Assembly (NCBI GenBank): GCA_012064415.1
Contig: SSNU01000309.1
Span: forward strand, 1 to 24,893
Direction: 5' to 3'
DNA: 24,893 bases
From: Gyrodactylus bullatarudis
Lineage: Eukaryota > Platyhelminthes > Monogenea > Gyrodactylidea > Gyrodactylidae
Positions 1-8,453 of the stretch are shown here, piece after piece. Every line of letters starts with the position of its first letter. The first letter of the stretch is position 1. Below the pieces are notes generated by a model. It did no database searches and was not told the origin of the DNA. It saw only the letters and a program-made list of their open reading frames with translations. The position numbers were made by a program, and so were the translations under genes.

Positions 1-1
1 G

Positions 2-160
2 CCAAATCTTTGCATCCAGAAAACCTATGTGAAACCGATTAACCTCCCCAAACCAAGGGAACTAAGGCCCCCGGCATCCCAACCCCCCGCTAGAAAGAAG
101 AGGAGAGAGGAAGTAGAGACGAACCAATAAATTACCGATTTTTACCAGGCAACACAATAA
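2..160 (+). pseudogene. PLE (family 1) ORF, C-terminal tail, partial at window edge
   Basis: This is the last ~50 codons of a Penelope-like retroelement protein, just after the GIY-YIG endonuclease domain. The frame starting at base 2 reads PNLCIQKTYVKPINLPKP, then a basic stretch (RKKRREE) and finishes ITDFYQATQ before TAA at 158-160. The same tail is found at 8181-8340 (+) and at 6114-6296 (-), which ends ITDFYTFSQ, so this is a real family-specific C-terminus. One in-frame TAA at 128-130 breaks it. The start of the element lies outside the window. The basic tail could help bind nucleic acid, but that is inference. Confidence 0.8.
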
Positions 161-452
161 AAATCTGATAATTCTGTTTTACACCCCTTTATTACCAATC
201 CCTATCTACATCCCGACTACTAAAGTATAAACAATAGTTATAATTGTAGTTAAATGCAATTAACAAACTTGACAATCTATTCAACTTTATGATTACAAAA
301 TATTATGCTCTAACCTGGCAACAGGTTTGAGCCAATCAAGAAAATGATAGAAAAGAACCAATAATCTTTATTTCCTATTTTTGTTGAAACCCTATATATA
401 TGGCATGTATCACACTGATGAGTATGCCCGAAATAAAGGCCCTTATTTGTGA
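161..452 (+). mobile_element. PLE family 1, 3' non-coding end with hammerhead
   Basis: Non-coding 3' end that follows the tail above. Bases 171-260 match 8331-8400 almost word for word. Bases ~312-420 match, in reverse complement, the 3' end of the minus-strand copy at 5870-5990 (for example CATGTATCACACTGATGAG). Similarity between the copies stops just after 452, at the end of the hammerhead motif, which is the expected element or pseudo-LTR boundary. Confidence 0.7.
410..452 (+). ncRNA. Small type-I hammerhead ribozyme variant (PLE family 1)
   Basis: The core and stems are all visible. Stem I is TCACA (410-414) paired with TGTGA (448-452), 5 of 5 bp. The first core strand is CTGATGA (415-421) and the second is GAAA (430-433). 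Stem III is ATAA (433-436) with TTAT (443-446), containing the required A15.1-U16.1 pair. Predicted cleavage is after T447. The stem II position holds only 8 nt (422-429, GTATGCCC), which allows one G-C pair at most. GGCAT at 402-406 is complementary to ATGCC at 424-428 in that loop, a possible tertiary contact or competing fold. PLEs are known to carry hammerheads at this position. Activity is untested. Confidence 0.8.
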
Positions 453-529
453 AAATTCTAGAATTATCATTATCTCAACTTTTAGGATCCATTTCTTTTC
501 AATTCTCAAGACTCTGTATATTAAACATC
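453..529. other. Unassigned spacer
   Basis: AT-rich sequence between the hammerhead end of one PLE and the 5'-truncated start of the next. I see no feature in it. Confidence 0.5.
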
Positions 530-794
530 ATTTATAGTATAAAAAATATTTTATCATATGTAAAAGATTTTTTGCAATGTTTGTCTAGCTTAGGATAAAG
601 GGGATAGCTATGGGTTCACCTCTTAGTCCTCTATTAGTTGATATCTTCTTAGGCTGGTTAGAGCTAAATAAAATGTCTGAAACAATCAATTCTTTTACTG
701 ATGTTTACATCAGATATGTCGATTACACTTTTAATTTGATGAAACAAGATCAAACAACTTCAATTTCTAATTTTTTCTTTTTATACAAAAACCC
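530..794 (+). pseudogene. PLE (family 2) reverse transcriptase fragment, 5' part of a split copy
   Basis: Reverse transcriptase remnant. Motif B reads IKGIAMGSPLSPLLVDIF (591-645) and motif C reads YIRYVDYTF, where the usual YxDD has become YVDY, so it would be inactive. Upstream, the same frame runs back to about 530 with TAG stops. After motif C the frame jumps directly to sequence typical of the end of the GIY-YIG domain (SNFFFLYKNP), so the linker and most of the endonuclease have been deleted. The copy is cut at 794 by a DNA transposon and resumes at 4019. The split occurs inside a codon run reading LYKNP on the left and NPNDDSI on the right. Confidence 0.8.
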
Positions 795-837
795 GGTAGC
801 ATTGTACTTTCTCGAACACCTTTCCGCAGGGTAGAAG
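795..837 (+). repeat. Left TIR of the 3.2-kb element
   Basis: Begins GGTAGCATTGTACTTTCTCG and matches the right TIR in reverse complement with about 36 of 41 positions identical. Inward of it lie short GTATATT/GGTATAC motifs (840-875) that also occur inside the other end, possibly subterminal transposase-binding repeats. Confidence 0.85.
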
Positions 838-910
838 TAGTATATTCGGTATACGGAATGGTATATTGGAGCGAAGAGAGGAAAAATATTTCACGAAGAA
901 AATAACTTGA

Positions 911-2773
911 ATCACTGAAAAAGAGGCCAACTTAGCTGATTTAAATTTATCAATGAGTCAACCAAAGGCTCTTGAAACTGTTTATCTGCCAAAGAATGGA
1001 GATGTATTCCGTGCCTTCCGTCTCGAAAGTGAAAAGGAAATCTATAAGAACCAGAAGAATATTGCCCCAATCCGAGCTGTTTTGAAGGTGGTAGAGCAAT
1101 TGTATCATGGAATTGATTTACGAACTGTCACGCTTGATGCTGCTTTTCATAGATATGAGAAATTTGAAAGTATTCGTAAGAAACTTCGAAGCAACAGAAA
1201 ACCTTTTGACGAATTGTTCTCGCAGTTGTTTCCTATGTCTTCTTGTGGTTGTTACCTGACGCTCAATTGGTGCAACTGCAAAATTTAGCTTCCAGAAAAG
1301 GCCTTCAACTTCCTGAAGGATGAAAATACATCACGCCTTTATATAAGAAAATCATATTTATCTTCATCCAACTCGTTCAAAATCAATGTTGACGATTCTT
1401 TCAATCCAATAGTCACCCCAAGTCCAGTTTTCAACTCTTCAATTCCAAAGAGACCCATCAAAAGGCAGCTAGAAGATGTTAAGCCCGCCAGTCCCTTATA
1501 CACTCCTCATGTAAGTGATGAAAGTCCACCCACACCCAAAAGATGCCGTTACTCATCATATAATACCATTGATGTTGGTTTGTACGCTGAATTCCTTGAA
1601 CAATGCAAGATTTCACCAGTTGTTGGAGCAGCCGCATGGAACATGGCCTTGATATGTCAAGGAACGATGAGAGAAGACAACGTTTTAACAGCAGCCAAGC
1701 TCATAAGGACAAACAACCGTAGATTGGATCAATATGAGGCCGATAAACCAAATCAAATCGAGGTCATCCAATTCGATGGAAGAAAGAACAAACGCAAGGT
1801 GTACCAGGGCGAAGAAGTCAAGAGAGAATTCCTTTCAGTCAATAGTCAGTCAGGGAACAAGTATTTGGCCACCCTGGAAATGGAGTCTGGCAAAGCACAG
1901 CACATTGCTGATTTATTGAAGATCGTTATTGAACAAAGGGACTCTAAGAATTCTCTCAAATGTACCATGACAGACGGAACCAAGGGGGCATAATTTTCTA
2001 TCTCGAGCAATACCTGAATAGAAACTTGATTCATATTGTTTGTAAGTTAAACCACATTCGATTAACTTGTTGTCATTGAAATATTTCTTCTTAGGCATAG
2101 CTCATCTCATCGAATTAGTATTCAAAAGTGTTTGTTCAAAATCGATGGAAGATCTATTAGTCCCACAGGTTCCAGTGGTCCAATCGGCTTCAGTCTGGTG
2201 AATGTCAATGAAGCGACTCCCATCAATCTCCGATTCAGCCCAGTGAAATGCCAAAATTTCCCTATCATGGATGAACAAATTGTCAAAAGCCTCAGCACTG
2301 ATCAAAGGTATCTCTACAATGTCGCCTATGTTGCCAACTTCGGTTTCAAACGAACAGATGCAAAGATATGGAGCTTCGTCAGAGGAAATAATAGAAATGC
2401 ACAATGCCCGATGGTTGACTACAGCATCAAGGTTGCTACGATATTATATTTCGACTGTTAATCCGGATGCTAACTTGAAGAAAGTTGTGCAGTTTACACT
2501 CCAGGTTTATGTTTGCAATTGGTTCAATCCTAGGATAAACAATTCAATCTCCAGTGCTGCTGAAGTATTCCATCAACTCTGGATGAATATCAACGCCTTG
2601 CCAGATGGACTAAATTGGAAGCAACCAAGAAAATTCAAGCCAATGCCTACTTGGCACACCTAGAAGTTGTCCTCATTACAATGGCTGCTGACCCTAGAAG
2701 TCATGTTAGGCAAAGAGCAGCAGATATCGTTGCAAGTACACGAGAAGATGAAGTCAGGCACATTGTGACATGA
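911..2773 (+). pseudogene. hAT-like transposase-type gene of an uncharacterised arthropod family (decayed)
   Basis: One frame is open from 911 to 1993 except for TAG at 1286-1288. It has an N-terminal part (YLPKNGDVFRAF), a Cys pair region (SSCGCYLTLNWCNC) and KAFNFLKDE. Next come a Ser/Pro-rich linker, DGRKN (the possible first acidic residue) and TMTDGTKGA (the possible second). Frameshifts follow near 1988, 2130, 2380 and 2612. Across these frames appear CIAHLIELVF, resembling the hAT C-x2-H segment; GSSGPIG; ARWLTTASRLLRYY, resembling the hAT RW block; and a closing AYLAHLEVVLITMAADPRS to TGA at 2771-2773. From memory, this order matches proteins common in arthropods and annotated only as uncharacterised. 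Lying inside a TIR/TSD-bounded element suggests it was the mobilising enzyme. ATG at 953 is the first Met in the open frame. Confidence 0.7.
2042..2094 (+). other. Candidate 53-nt intron in the hAT-like pseudogene
   Basis: The donor is GTAAGT at 2042 and the acceptor TTTCTTCTTAG ends at 2094. Joining the flanks makes a Cys codon and produces IVCIAHLIELVF, exactly the Cys/His segment expected at this place. Unspliced, the frame hits stops. Splicing is inferred, not shown. Confidence 0.55.
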
Positions 2774-3004
2774 CAAGTCATCCCTTTCCTTATACGTATT
2801 TCGTATTTTTTCAACTCTAATTATGAATATCTCAAGTACTAGAAGAGATAATTTGAAAATTTAAAATTCTTTCATGTTCTAAAATAAATGCTTAGCAAGA
2901 AAGTATGTATAATGAAATAGTATGGTAAAAGACAGATTGAGTATCTATGATCAGAAAAATTGATTGTGATTAATAATATAATATAATAATATTTAAATAA
3001 ATTC

Positions 3005-3336
3005 GAGAGCTCTCATCAAGATGTTTGCTCGCGAGGTTGCCGTAAACGACTCTGAGTTGAAACGAGCTTCAAACATTTTTATACGCCTGTTCAAATGCAC
3101 CGAAATGGAACCAATGTAAAGAGACACTTTTCTTCTGCATTTCATACATTGATGCTTCCATTCTCCAGCCAACTTTTAGGGTTCATCAAGCCATCTGTGC
3201 ATCCATCACAGCGCTTAGGAGCAAATCGAATTAGACTCTCGCGCTTAGCTAGTTCAAAAGCCTCTTCGAAGGTCTTGGTCATGACTTCATTAACTAACAT
3301 GTTGAGTGATTTAATGAGATTGATTGCAACCATAAT
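3005..3336 (-). pseudogene. Merlin/IS1595-like transposase N-terminal zinc-ribbon remnant
   Basis: On the minus strand from 3333 the frame reads FEEAFELAKRESLIRFAPK, then RCDGC, and runs to a stop at 3142-3144. After a frameshift near 3165 it continues as WKHQCMKCRRKVSLYIGSI and then a region ending ANILMRALEF. The spacing C-x2-C ... W-x3-C-x2-C-(R/K)-K-x-S-x3-GS is what I expect of the N-terminal zinc ribbon of ISXO2/Merlin transposases. The Merlin copy at 17399-18300 has the equivalent RCPKCKYLESIRK. No catalytic domain follows. It lies inside the 795-4018 element, antisense to its main gene, so it is either a nested remnant or part of the original coding content. Confidence 0.45.
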
Positions 3337-3503
3337 AATTATAGTTTTTTAATAGACTTCTTGCTGTGAAGCTGATGTCGAATGAAATCAACTCTTGGAG
3401 TTGCCGAGGCTCTGTTTTAGTTACTTATCTATAATTTCCTGTTGAGTTAGTTTTATGAAGCTATCCATCATACTACTTCTTTATATTTTTGTTGTTAAGC
3501 CTC

Positions 3504-3669
3504 TTTATTTCTCTAAGATATCAAGCCCTTTATTCATTTTTCAGTGTTTTTGTTAAACACTCAAATTGAAAAAAACTTAACAGGTTTCCAAGCATAATGA
3601 AAACTAGATAAAGCTCTACTATCCCTGTTGATTTATTTCTCTAAGATATTAAGCCCTTTATTCGCTTTT
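3504..3669 (+). repeat. Direct repeat pair (about 38 bp, 128 bp apart)
   Basis: TTTATTTCTCTAAGATAT followed by (C/T)AAGCCCTTTATTC occurs at 3504-3541 and again at 3632-3669 with two or three differences. The 90 bp between them is unrelated. It lies in the non-coding right part of the 3.2-kb element (3353-3976), where I see no gene. It may be a small tandem duplication or a subterminal binding repeat. Confidence 0.7.
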
Positions 3670-3976
3670 TGAAAAAAAAAAACATCTGTTGTTTTTACTC
3701 ATCTTATTTATTATACAGTCCGTTGTAAAACACATTGATCAACCTCGTTCAAGAAACTGCAATAAAATAATTCAAATTACAATTTTCTATTTCTAACCTT
3801 TACCATCTTGTAGAAGTTAAAATTTGAGTCAGAATCATATTTTAAATTTCTTAAATACCTGCCTAGGAACTGGAGTTATCATTGTTATAGTTTAACGTTG
3901 TTCATACTATATTGACTGAACATATTTTTTCTTTTCCCTGTTCAGTATATACGATATACAAATTGGTATATTCTTC

Positions 3977-4018
3977 CTCTACCCTGCAAAAAGGTGTCCG
4001 GAAAAGTACAATGCTACC
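3977..4018 (-). repeat. Right TIR of the 3.2-kb element
   Basis: The reverse complement begins GGTAGCATTGTACTTTTCCG and pairs with the left TIR at 795-837. The TSD copy AAAAACCC follows at 4019-4026. Confidence 0.85.
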
Positions 4019-4295
4019 AAAAACCCTAATGACGACAGCATATATGTGAGAGAAAAATTTCTTATTAACCTGTATACAACTAATATGTGTTCAAAAAAAC
4101 ATTTTGAATAATCTTCAACTACCTTGGCCTATGTGAGCTTTTTCCCTTTTCTCTCCCCTGTTGCTTTTGTTGGAGAGTTTTAGTGATTTTTCAGCTTGCA
4201 TTTTATTATGTTTTTCTTTGACTTTTACTATTTGTTTCATGATTTGTAAATTATTATCTTGAATGAACTTTTAACTGTACATTTGGTTTTAATAC
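4019..4295 (+). pseudogene. PLE (family 2) C-terminus and 3' end, right part of the split copy
   Basis: Continues the copy begun at 530. NPNDDSIYVREKF corresponds to NAGDDSI and VKEKFFINHFKPNLC in the copies at 11299-11400 and 14060-14180. The stop TGA at 4134-4136 follows LPWPM-like codons (CCTTGGCCTATG). The 3' non-coding part matches 14180-14385 with many differences. The hammerhead is mostly missing: sequence jumps from TTTTAAC to TGTACATTTGGT near 4275, so the core strands were deleted and only the 3' part of stem III and stem I remain. This is an old copy. Confidence 0.75.
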
Positions 4296-4616
4296 ACGTA
4301 GTCTAGCAAATAAACACTATTTTTCTTTATACTCAGTGGAATGTTTACAGTATGTTTGTCAGGTTGAAATAATAAGATTCTGAAATTTTGAAAAATTTTT
4401 AGCGTTTTGATTTCGGGAAATATTTGAATTTTTGTCTGAGTGAATTTAAGGTCTTATTTTCGCTCTGAAAAGTTATTAAAGCTCGCATTAATAAACTGCG
4501 AAAAATTCTCTACAACTCGTTGCCTCAAACTTGTGAATAGATTTTTTGATACAAAAAAGTTAAATGCATACAATAAAAATATTAAAGAATTTTTGCTAAT
4601 TTATAAAATGCTATGA
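4296..4616. other. Unassigned AT-rich stretch
   Basis: No ORF, repeat or RNA signal that I can support. Confidence 0.5.
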
Positions 4617-4804
4617 TGTCGAATGACACTTAAACCTTATTTTCTAAGATGCCATCTTGAAGATATTCCTAAACGAAGGCTTTCATATTACTCTGATGAA
4701 CAAGAAGAGCAATATCACCGTATCATGAGGAGAAAAAAGAAAGATATCCAGGCAAACATTTTTTGAATATGCTTTCAGATTACATGTGGAAAATTTCGAA
4801 ATAG
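4617..4804 (+). pseudogene. C-terminal remnant of an arthropod repeat ORF (YSDEQ-type)
   Basis: The frame from 4617 reads MTLKPYFLRCHLEDIP, then YYSDEQEEQYHRIMRRKKK, to TGA at 4764-4766. Shifting frame gives NMLSDYMWKISK before TAG at 4802. From memory this matches the C-terminal end of a protein family widespread in arthropod genomes, with the pattern MSLKxHFLxxHL...SDEQGERFHQDI...MMADYCW, probably derived from mobile elements and with no function I can name. Only about 60 codons survive. Nothing recognisable precedes it, so this is a 5'-truncated relic. Confidence 0.6.
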
Positions 4805-5179
4805 AAAACCATAGTTGTTTTCTAAAAATAATTTTTGAGTTACTATAAAATTCCTATTTTTTTTCTCAAAGAAAATCAGAATTCTAATTTCTCTCTTGCT
4901 TTTGCAAAGCATTACTACGTTAAGTGAGCATCTCACATTTTTAGAAAGCTATAGTATTAAAAACTATTCATTCAAATCTAAAATCATGAATTTCTAGAAA
5001 TTGATGTGTTTTCTCGTTTTTAATCAAAATTAAGACGTTTTACCAAATTTTTAAATCAGATTCATAAATTCAACTATTTTCACAAAAGCGAGTGTGAGGA
5101 ATAATTCCTGTGCCATGCCTAAGAGCTTCAAAAAGAGATTTGAAATATATGATTTTACTAAAAAAAACTGAAATTGGAG
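4805..5179. other. Unassigned AT-rich stretch
   Basis: No supportable gene or repeat. The short reading frame beginning at 5110 only becomes meaningful at 5180. Confidence 0.5.
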
Positions 5180-5250
5180 AGAAGGAGAAATTCTTCATCA
5201 ATCACTTTAAGCCAAATCCGTGTGTTCAAAAAAACTTCAATAAACTACTT
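5180..5250 (+). pseudogene. PLE (family 2) C-terminal scrap
   Basis: About 70 bp encoding EKEKFFINHFKPNPCVQKNF, matching VKEKFFINHFKPNLCVQKNY of the family-2 PLE at 14090-14150 at both protein and DNA level. The flanks do not continue the match, so this is an isolated fragment. Confidence 0.75.
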
Positions 5251-5459
5251 GATGGAAAATGTGAAGGGTTTCACTTCGTTTTCATTCATATCGTATGATA
5301 GTAAATTTGTATTTTTTTAAAGATTTCGAATTAATTTTTTTCATAGTAGTGTTCATTGGACATTAACAAATCCTTTCATATATCTCTGGTCACATAAAGT
5401 TGATTATTAAGATAATTAGACGAGAAATATAGAGTGAGAAACATATTACATTGGCCACT

Positions 5460-5790
5460 ATGGTAGAGCTTTTTAATTTATTTATTACTTAAATTTATAC
5501 GAAGCATTTTTACATAAGGGTTTTTAAAAAATCTCGATATTTTCATCAAGTATCTGGATTTATTGAATATTTTTTGGGATCCTATTAATGTTGGCTACTT
5601 AAACCATTTGAAGAAAAATATCCTGAAAAAAATAATTTTATGAAGAATACGTTATTAATTTATCAAATTCGGATTTGGCGGCAAAATCCCATTTTTTCGA
5701 ACACTGAACCGAGATTTTTATTGATTTGAAAGTGTGAGTGTGGTTAAAAGAGTGTTTTGATAAGTGCTTACGCACATTGGTTTTGAGCTA
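5460..5790. repeat. Possible diverged relative of the 16066-16785 foldback element
   Basis: Bases 5679-5760 (GGCGGCAAAATCCCATTTTTT and onward, then ATTGATTTGAAAGTGTGAG) align loosely with 16250-16320 (GTGCCAAATTCCCCTTTTTT and GTTGATTTCAATGTGAGG). TTTTTTGGGATCCTATTAAT near 5570 also resembles TTTTTCTGGGATCTTGTAAT near 16385. The match is patchy and by eye. Confidence 0.3.
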
Positions 5791-5838
5791 GGCAACCGTA
5801 GTCATGATTGATGAAGGAAAAAGATGATGCCAGTTATT

Positions 5839-5880
5839 TCACAAATAAGGTCTTTATTCCGGGCATACTCATCAGTGTGA
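5839..5880 (-). ncRNA. Hammerhead ribozyme variant (family 1), probably inactivated
   Basis: Second copy of the family-1 motif. Stem I is TCACA (5876-5880) with TGTGA (5839-5843) and the core CTGATGA is at 5869-5875. The loop GTATGCCC replaces stem II, and stem III is flanked by TTAT then T. The GAAA core strand reads GGAA, so the invariant A13 is substituted, and one C of the stem III loop is missing. Cleavage would be expected to be lost or greatly reduced. Confidence 0.65.
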
Positions 5881-6113
5881 TACATGCCATATAAGTACAA
5901 ATAAAGAAAATATACATTCATTGGTTCAATGTTATTACATTTTTTGATTTGTCCATCCCTGTTACCAGGGTTAACTTGACGTTTTGATTCATCATAATAG
6001 TTTGAATATTTAGTTAATTACAGAAACGATTACAATTAATACATTGAATAGTTAATTAATATTAATAGTAGAAAGTTCGTTTGAATAGACATATCGAAAT
6101 TGGAATTAATACC

Positions 6114-7376
6114 TCATTGTGAGAAAGTGTAAAAATCTGTAATTTGCCTATTCACTTCCACCTCAGCTCTTATTCGTTTCCTCGAGGGGGTTGGTAGGTT
6201 AGGCTTTGGAAGATTCATTGGTTTAATGTGGTTCTTCTGTACGCAGAGATTTTGCTTTTCTTCATTAATTGAATAAGCTTCAACACCTTTTGACATGCCA
6301 ACGTTGTTTCCATATCATTTGTAGATAATTTCAAAGTTTTTAGGGGAAACATTGGCTTTGCATGTTCTGAGGTGATCTCTAACAGCGGTCTGCCCTTTGT
6401 GGAGGTGCTCGTTCACTCTGTCCTCTAGCCTCCTAGTGCTGTGACCTATATAAACTGCATCACATGGACATTTGAATCTGTATACTAGATGAGTCTGCTT
6501 TGAGTCATCTATTGGGTCTTTTGATGAATTTTGAGCATCTTGTTGGTTTTGTAGACGAACCTAAGTGAAGCATGAGGGTAGGCTTCATTAAAGGCAGGTT
6601 TGATCTTCTTTTGGTAGGTTGCGATTGCTAGATCTCCTTTGAAGAGTAAGTTGAGAACAGCTTGGCCATTAGTCGTCTCATTTAGCTTTCTCCTTTGAGT
6701 ATACAGTTTTGAAAGTCTATCGTTAATAAGTTCAATAGGGTAGTAGTTTGCTAAAAAGATACATATAAGTTTTTCCAGTTCACTTTCCCAAACTTCCTCG
6801 GATACGATTCGTCTCACTCTTTTGGCTAGGGATCTCAACAAAAGAGTTGAAGTTTAAAAGGCGACCTGTAAAAGTGTTCTTTCTGTACACCGATCTTACA
6901 AGCGTACTATCGTTTTTCCTCAAAAGCATTACGTCTAGGAAGGGGATTTTTTCATCATTCTCTTTCTCCATAATAAACTTTAAGTAAGGATGGGCTTGGT
7001 TGAACTCTAGTAATAAACTATTAAAATTTGTACTGTTATCAACTATAAGAAATGTGTCATCCATGTAACGATAGAAATGGCTAAACTTCTCTGGCCTTGA
7101 GGGTTGATCTTTCAAATTTGGCAAGAAAAACATCAGCTAACAAGGGACCTAGCGGGGATCCCATTGCGACAAAGTCGGTAACGAATTGAATTGTTTCTTC
7201 CAAAGGTACGTCTGTAAAAAGTGACACTACATCTAATGATAATAAAGTTTTACCGTTTGCATTCACATCTTTTATTTTCTCCACGAATTCATTTCTTTTT
7301 CCATCGATTCAAAGAGGTTTTCAGGATCAGAATTAAACAAAAAAGCTAAATATTCCGATAGTTCCACCATTATCGA
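6114..7376 (-). pseudogene. PLE polyprotein: reverse transcriptase + GIY-YIG endonuclease (broken)
   Basis: Reading on the minus strand from 7376: LSEYLAFLFNSDPENLFES, a frameshift, then RT motif A SLDVVSLFTDVPLEETI. Sequence jumps from FVTDFV straight into motif B AMGSPLGPLLADVFL, so about 60 residues normally between motifs A and B have been lost. Motif C is FYRYMDDTFLIV, with both catalytic Asp present. The linker (LICIFLANYYPIELINDRL) and LFKGDLAIATYQKKI follow another frameshift. The GIY-YIG endonuclease lies at 6317-6520: FKCPCDAVYIGHSTRRLEDR, then VNEHL and GQTAVRDHL, to TGA. After further disruption the basic tail ends ITDFYTFSQ at 6114. The enzyme would prime reverse transcription at a nick made by the endonuclease. 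Confidence 0.85.
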
Positions 7377-7574
7377 TATATTTTGAATTATCGAGATTTA
7401 GTAGTGAACAAAAACAAAAAGTGAGGGAAAAGCATAACGAAGAGCTCTCGATTTGAGGTTTGATTGAAGAACCATTGTATGCGAATAAGTGGAAATTGTT
7501 CGGGTAATGTAGTAATTGTTCTTTCCTGATGGGTGGTGAACAGTTCGATCTCTTAGGAAAGTTCGTCTAAGTTG
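7377..7574. other. Spacer between head-to-head PLEs
   Basis: About 200 bp separating the two 5'-truncated copies. I see no coding potential matching PLEs and no clear promoter. Confidence 0.5.
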
Positions 7575-8400
7575 TTGAGGAAAGTTGTATCCATGAAAGT
7601 AAAACGAGGACTAGCGACAGCCTTCGCGAAACGAATCCGAAGGATAGTCTCAGAATCAACCTGGGAAGAAGAGATGGAAAAACTGATCTGTATATTCCTC
7701 AACAATAACTACCCAATCGAATTGATCAACGATAGGCTCTCTCAGATGTACACCCCTAGGAAAAAGCCAAAAGAGAATGAAGGTGGAACTGTCTGCATGA
7801 ACCTACCTTTCAAAGGGGATAAGTCATCAACACTAATTCAAAGCAAGATAAATGAAGTCTTTTCCCAAACCTACCCTGGAGGAACCTGACGAATGACCTT
7901 CCAAACTTCTAAAATTTTTACCAACAAGGCCAAAGACACGATTGATAGAACAAAGATAAGCCATATAGTTTACAAGTTTACTCACTTGTAAATCCGAGTA
8001 TATTGGCTAAACCAAAAGACGTCTAGAGGATAGAATCGAAGAGCACCTCTACACTGGCCAAACTGCAATGAGAGAGCGTCTGAAGACATGCAAGGTAGAC
8101 GTTTCCAACCAAAACTTTTAAATTATCTATAGACCAAAAGCAGCACTAAAAGCAGCTGAAGCCTATCTGATGAACTAACATAAGCCAAACCTTTGCAAGC
8201 CGATTAACCTCCAAAATCAAGAGAACTAAAGTTCCCGGCATCCCAACCCCCCTCTAGGAAGAGGAGGAGAGAGGAAGTAGAGACGAACCAACAAAGTACC
8301 GATTTTTACCAGGCAACACAATAAAAATCTTATAATTCTGTTTTACACCCCATTATCCCTATCTACACCCCGACTATTAAAATATAAATAATAATTATAG
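7575..8400 (+). pseudogene. PLE (family 1) linker, GIY-YIG and 3' end, 5'-truncated
   Basis: Begins inside the linker (MKVKRGLATAFAKRIRRIVS, then EKLICIFLNNNYPIELINDR), nearly the same protein as the minus copy next door. LPFKGDKSSTLIQSKI follows, then TGA at 7887-7889 after TYPGGT. The GIY-YIG core is damaged: its YIG part is replaced by stops near 7990-8010, and RIEEHLYTGQTAMRERL (8033-8085) and NQNF-IIYRPKAALKAAEAY (8112-8165) remain, interrupted by stops. The tail (KPNLCKPINL) and 3' non-coding sequence match 1-260. Similarity stops at 8400, before any hammerhead, so the 3' end is truncated too. Confidence 0.8.
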
Positions 8401-8453
8401 TTATTAATACGATAATATTGTCGAACCTCATCAAGAATATTATTGTTTTTCGC

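Larger units (their letters stand above)
795..4018 (+). mobile_element. 3.2-kb DNA transposon with TIRs and 8-bp TSD, inserted in a PLE
   Basis: The left end is GGTAGCATTGTACTTT at 795 and the right end is its reverse complement at 4018. The match continues for about 41 bp with five mismatches, as far as GCAGGGTAGA. The flanks are the identical 8-mer AAAAACCC at 787-794 and 4019-4026. Removing the element with one TSD restores a continuous PLE reading frame (KNPNDDSI), which strongly supports the boundaries. An 8-bp TSD fits the hAT, P and Merlin superfamilies. The terminal GG is more Merlin/IS1595-like than hAT-like (usually CA). Inside are a hAT-like pseudogene (911-2773, +), a Merlin-like zinc-ribbon remnant (-) and a short direct repeat. 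It is decayed and non-functional as it stands. Confidence 0.85.
5839..7376 (-). mobile_element. Penelope-like element, family 1, 5'-truncated
   Basis: Minus-strand PLE running from the 5' truncation near 7376 to the hammerhead at 5839. It has RT motifs, linker, GIY-YIG domain, family-1 tail (ends 6114) and a 3' non-coding end (5881-6113). The non-coding end shares AACC(C)TGG(C/T)AACAGG and GGCATGTATCACACTGATG with 312-420. It faces the plus-strand copy starting near 7575, giving a head-to-head pair with both 3' ends outward. Confidence 0.85.

Noticed and set aside
580..594. Possible splice acceptor (TCTAGCTTAG) just before RT motif B
   Set aside because: The PLE frame reads through it naturally (RIKGIAMGSP), so no intron is needed.
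2102..2404. 100-codon minus-strand open frame
   Set aside because: Antisense to the hAT-like pseudogene, with no recognisable content.
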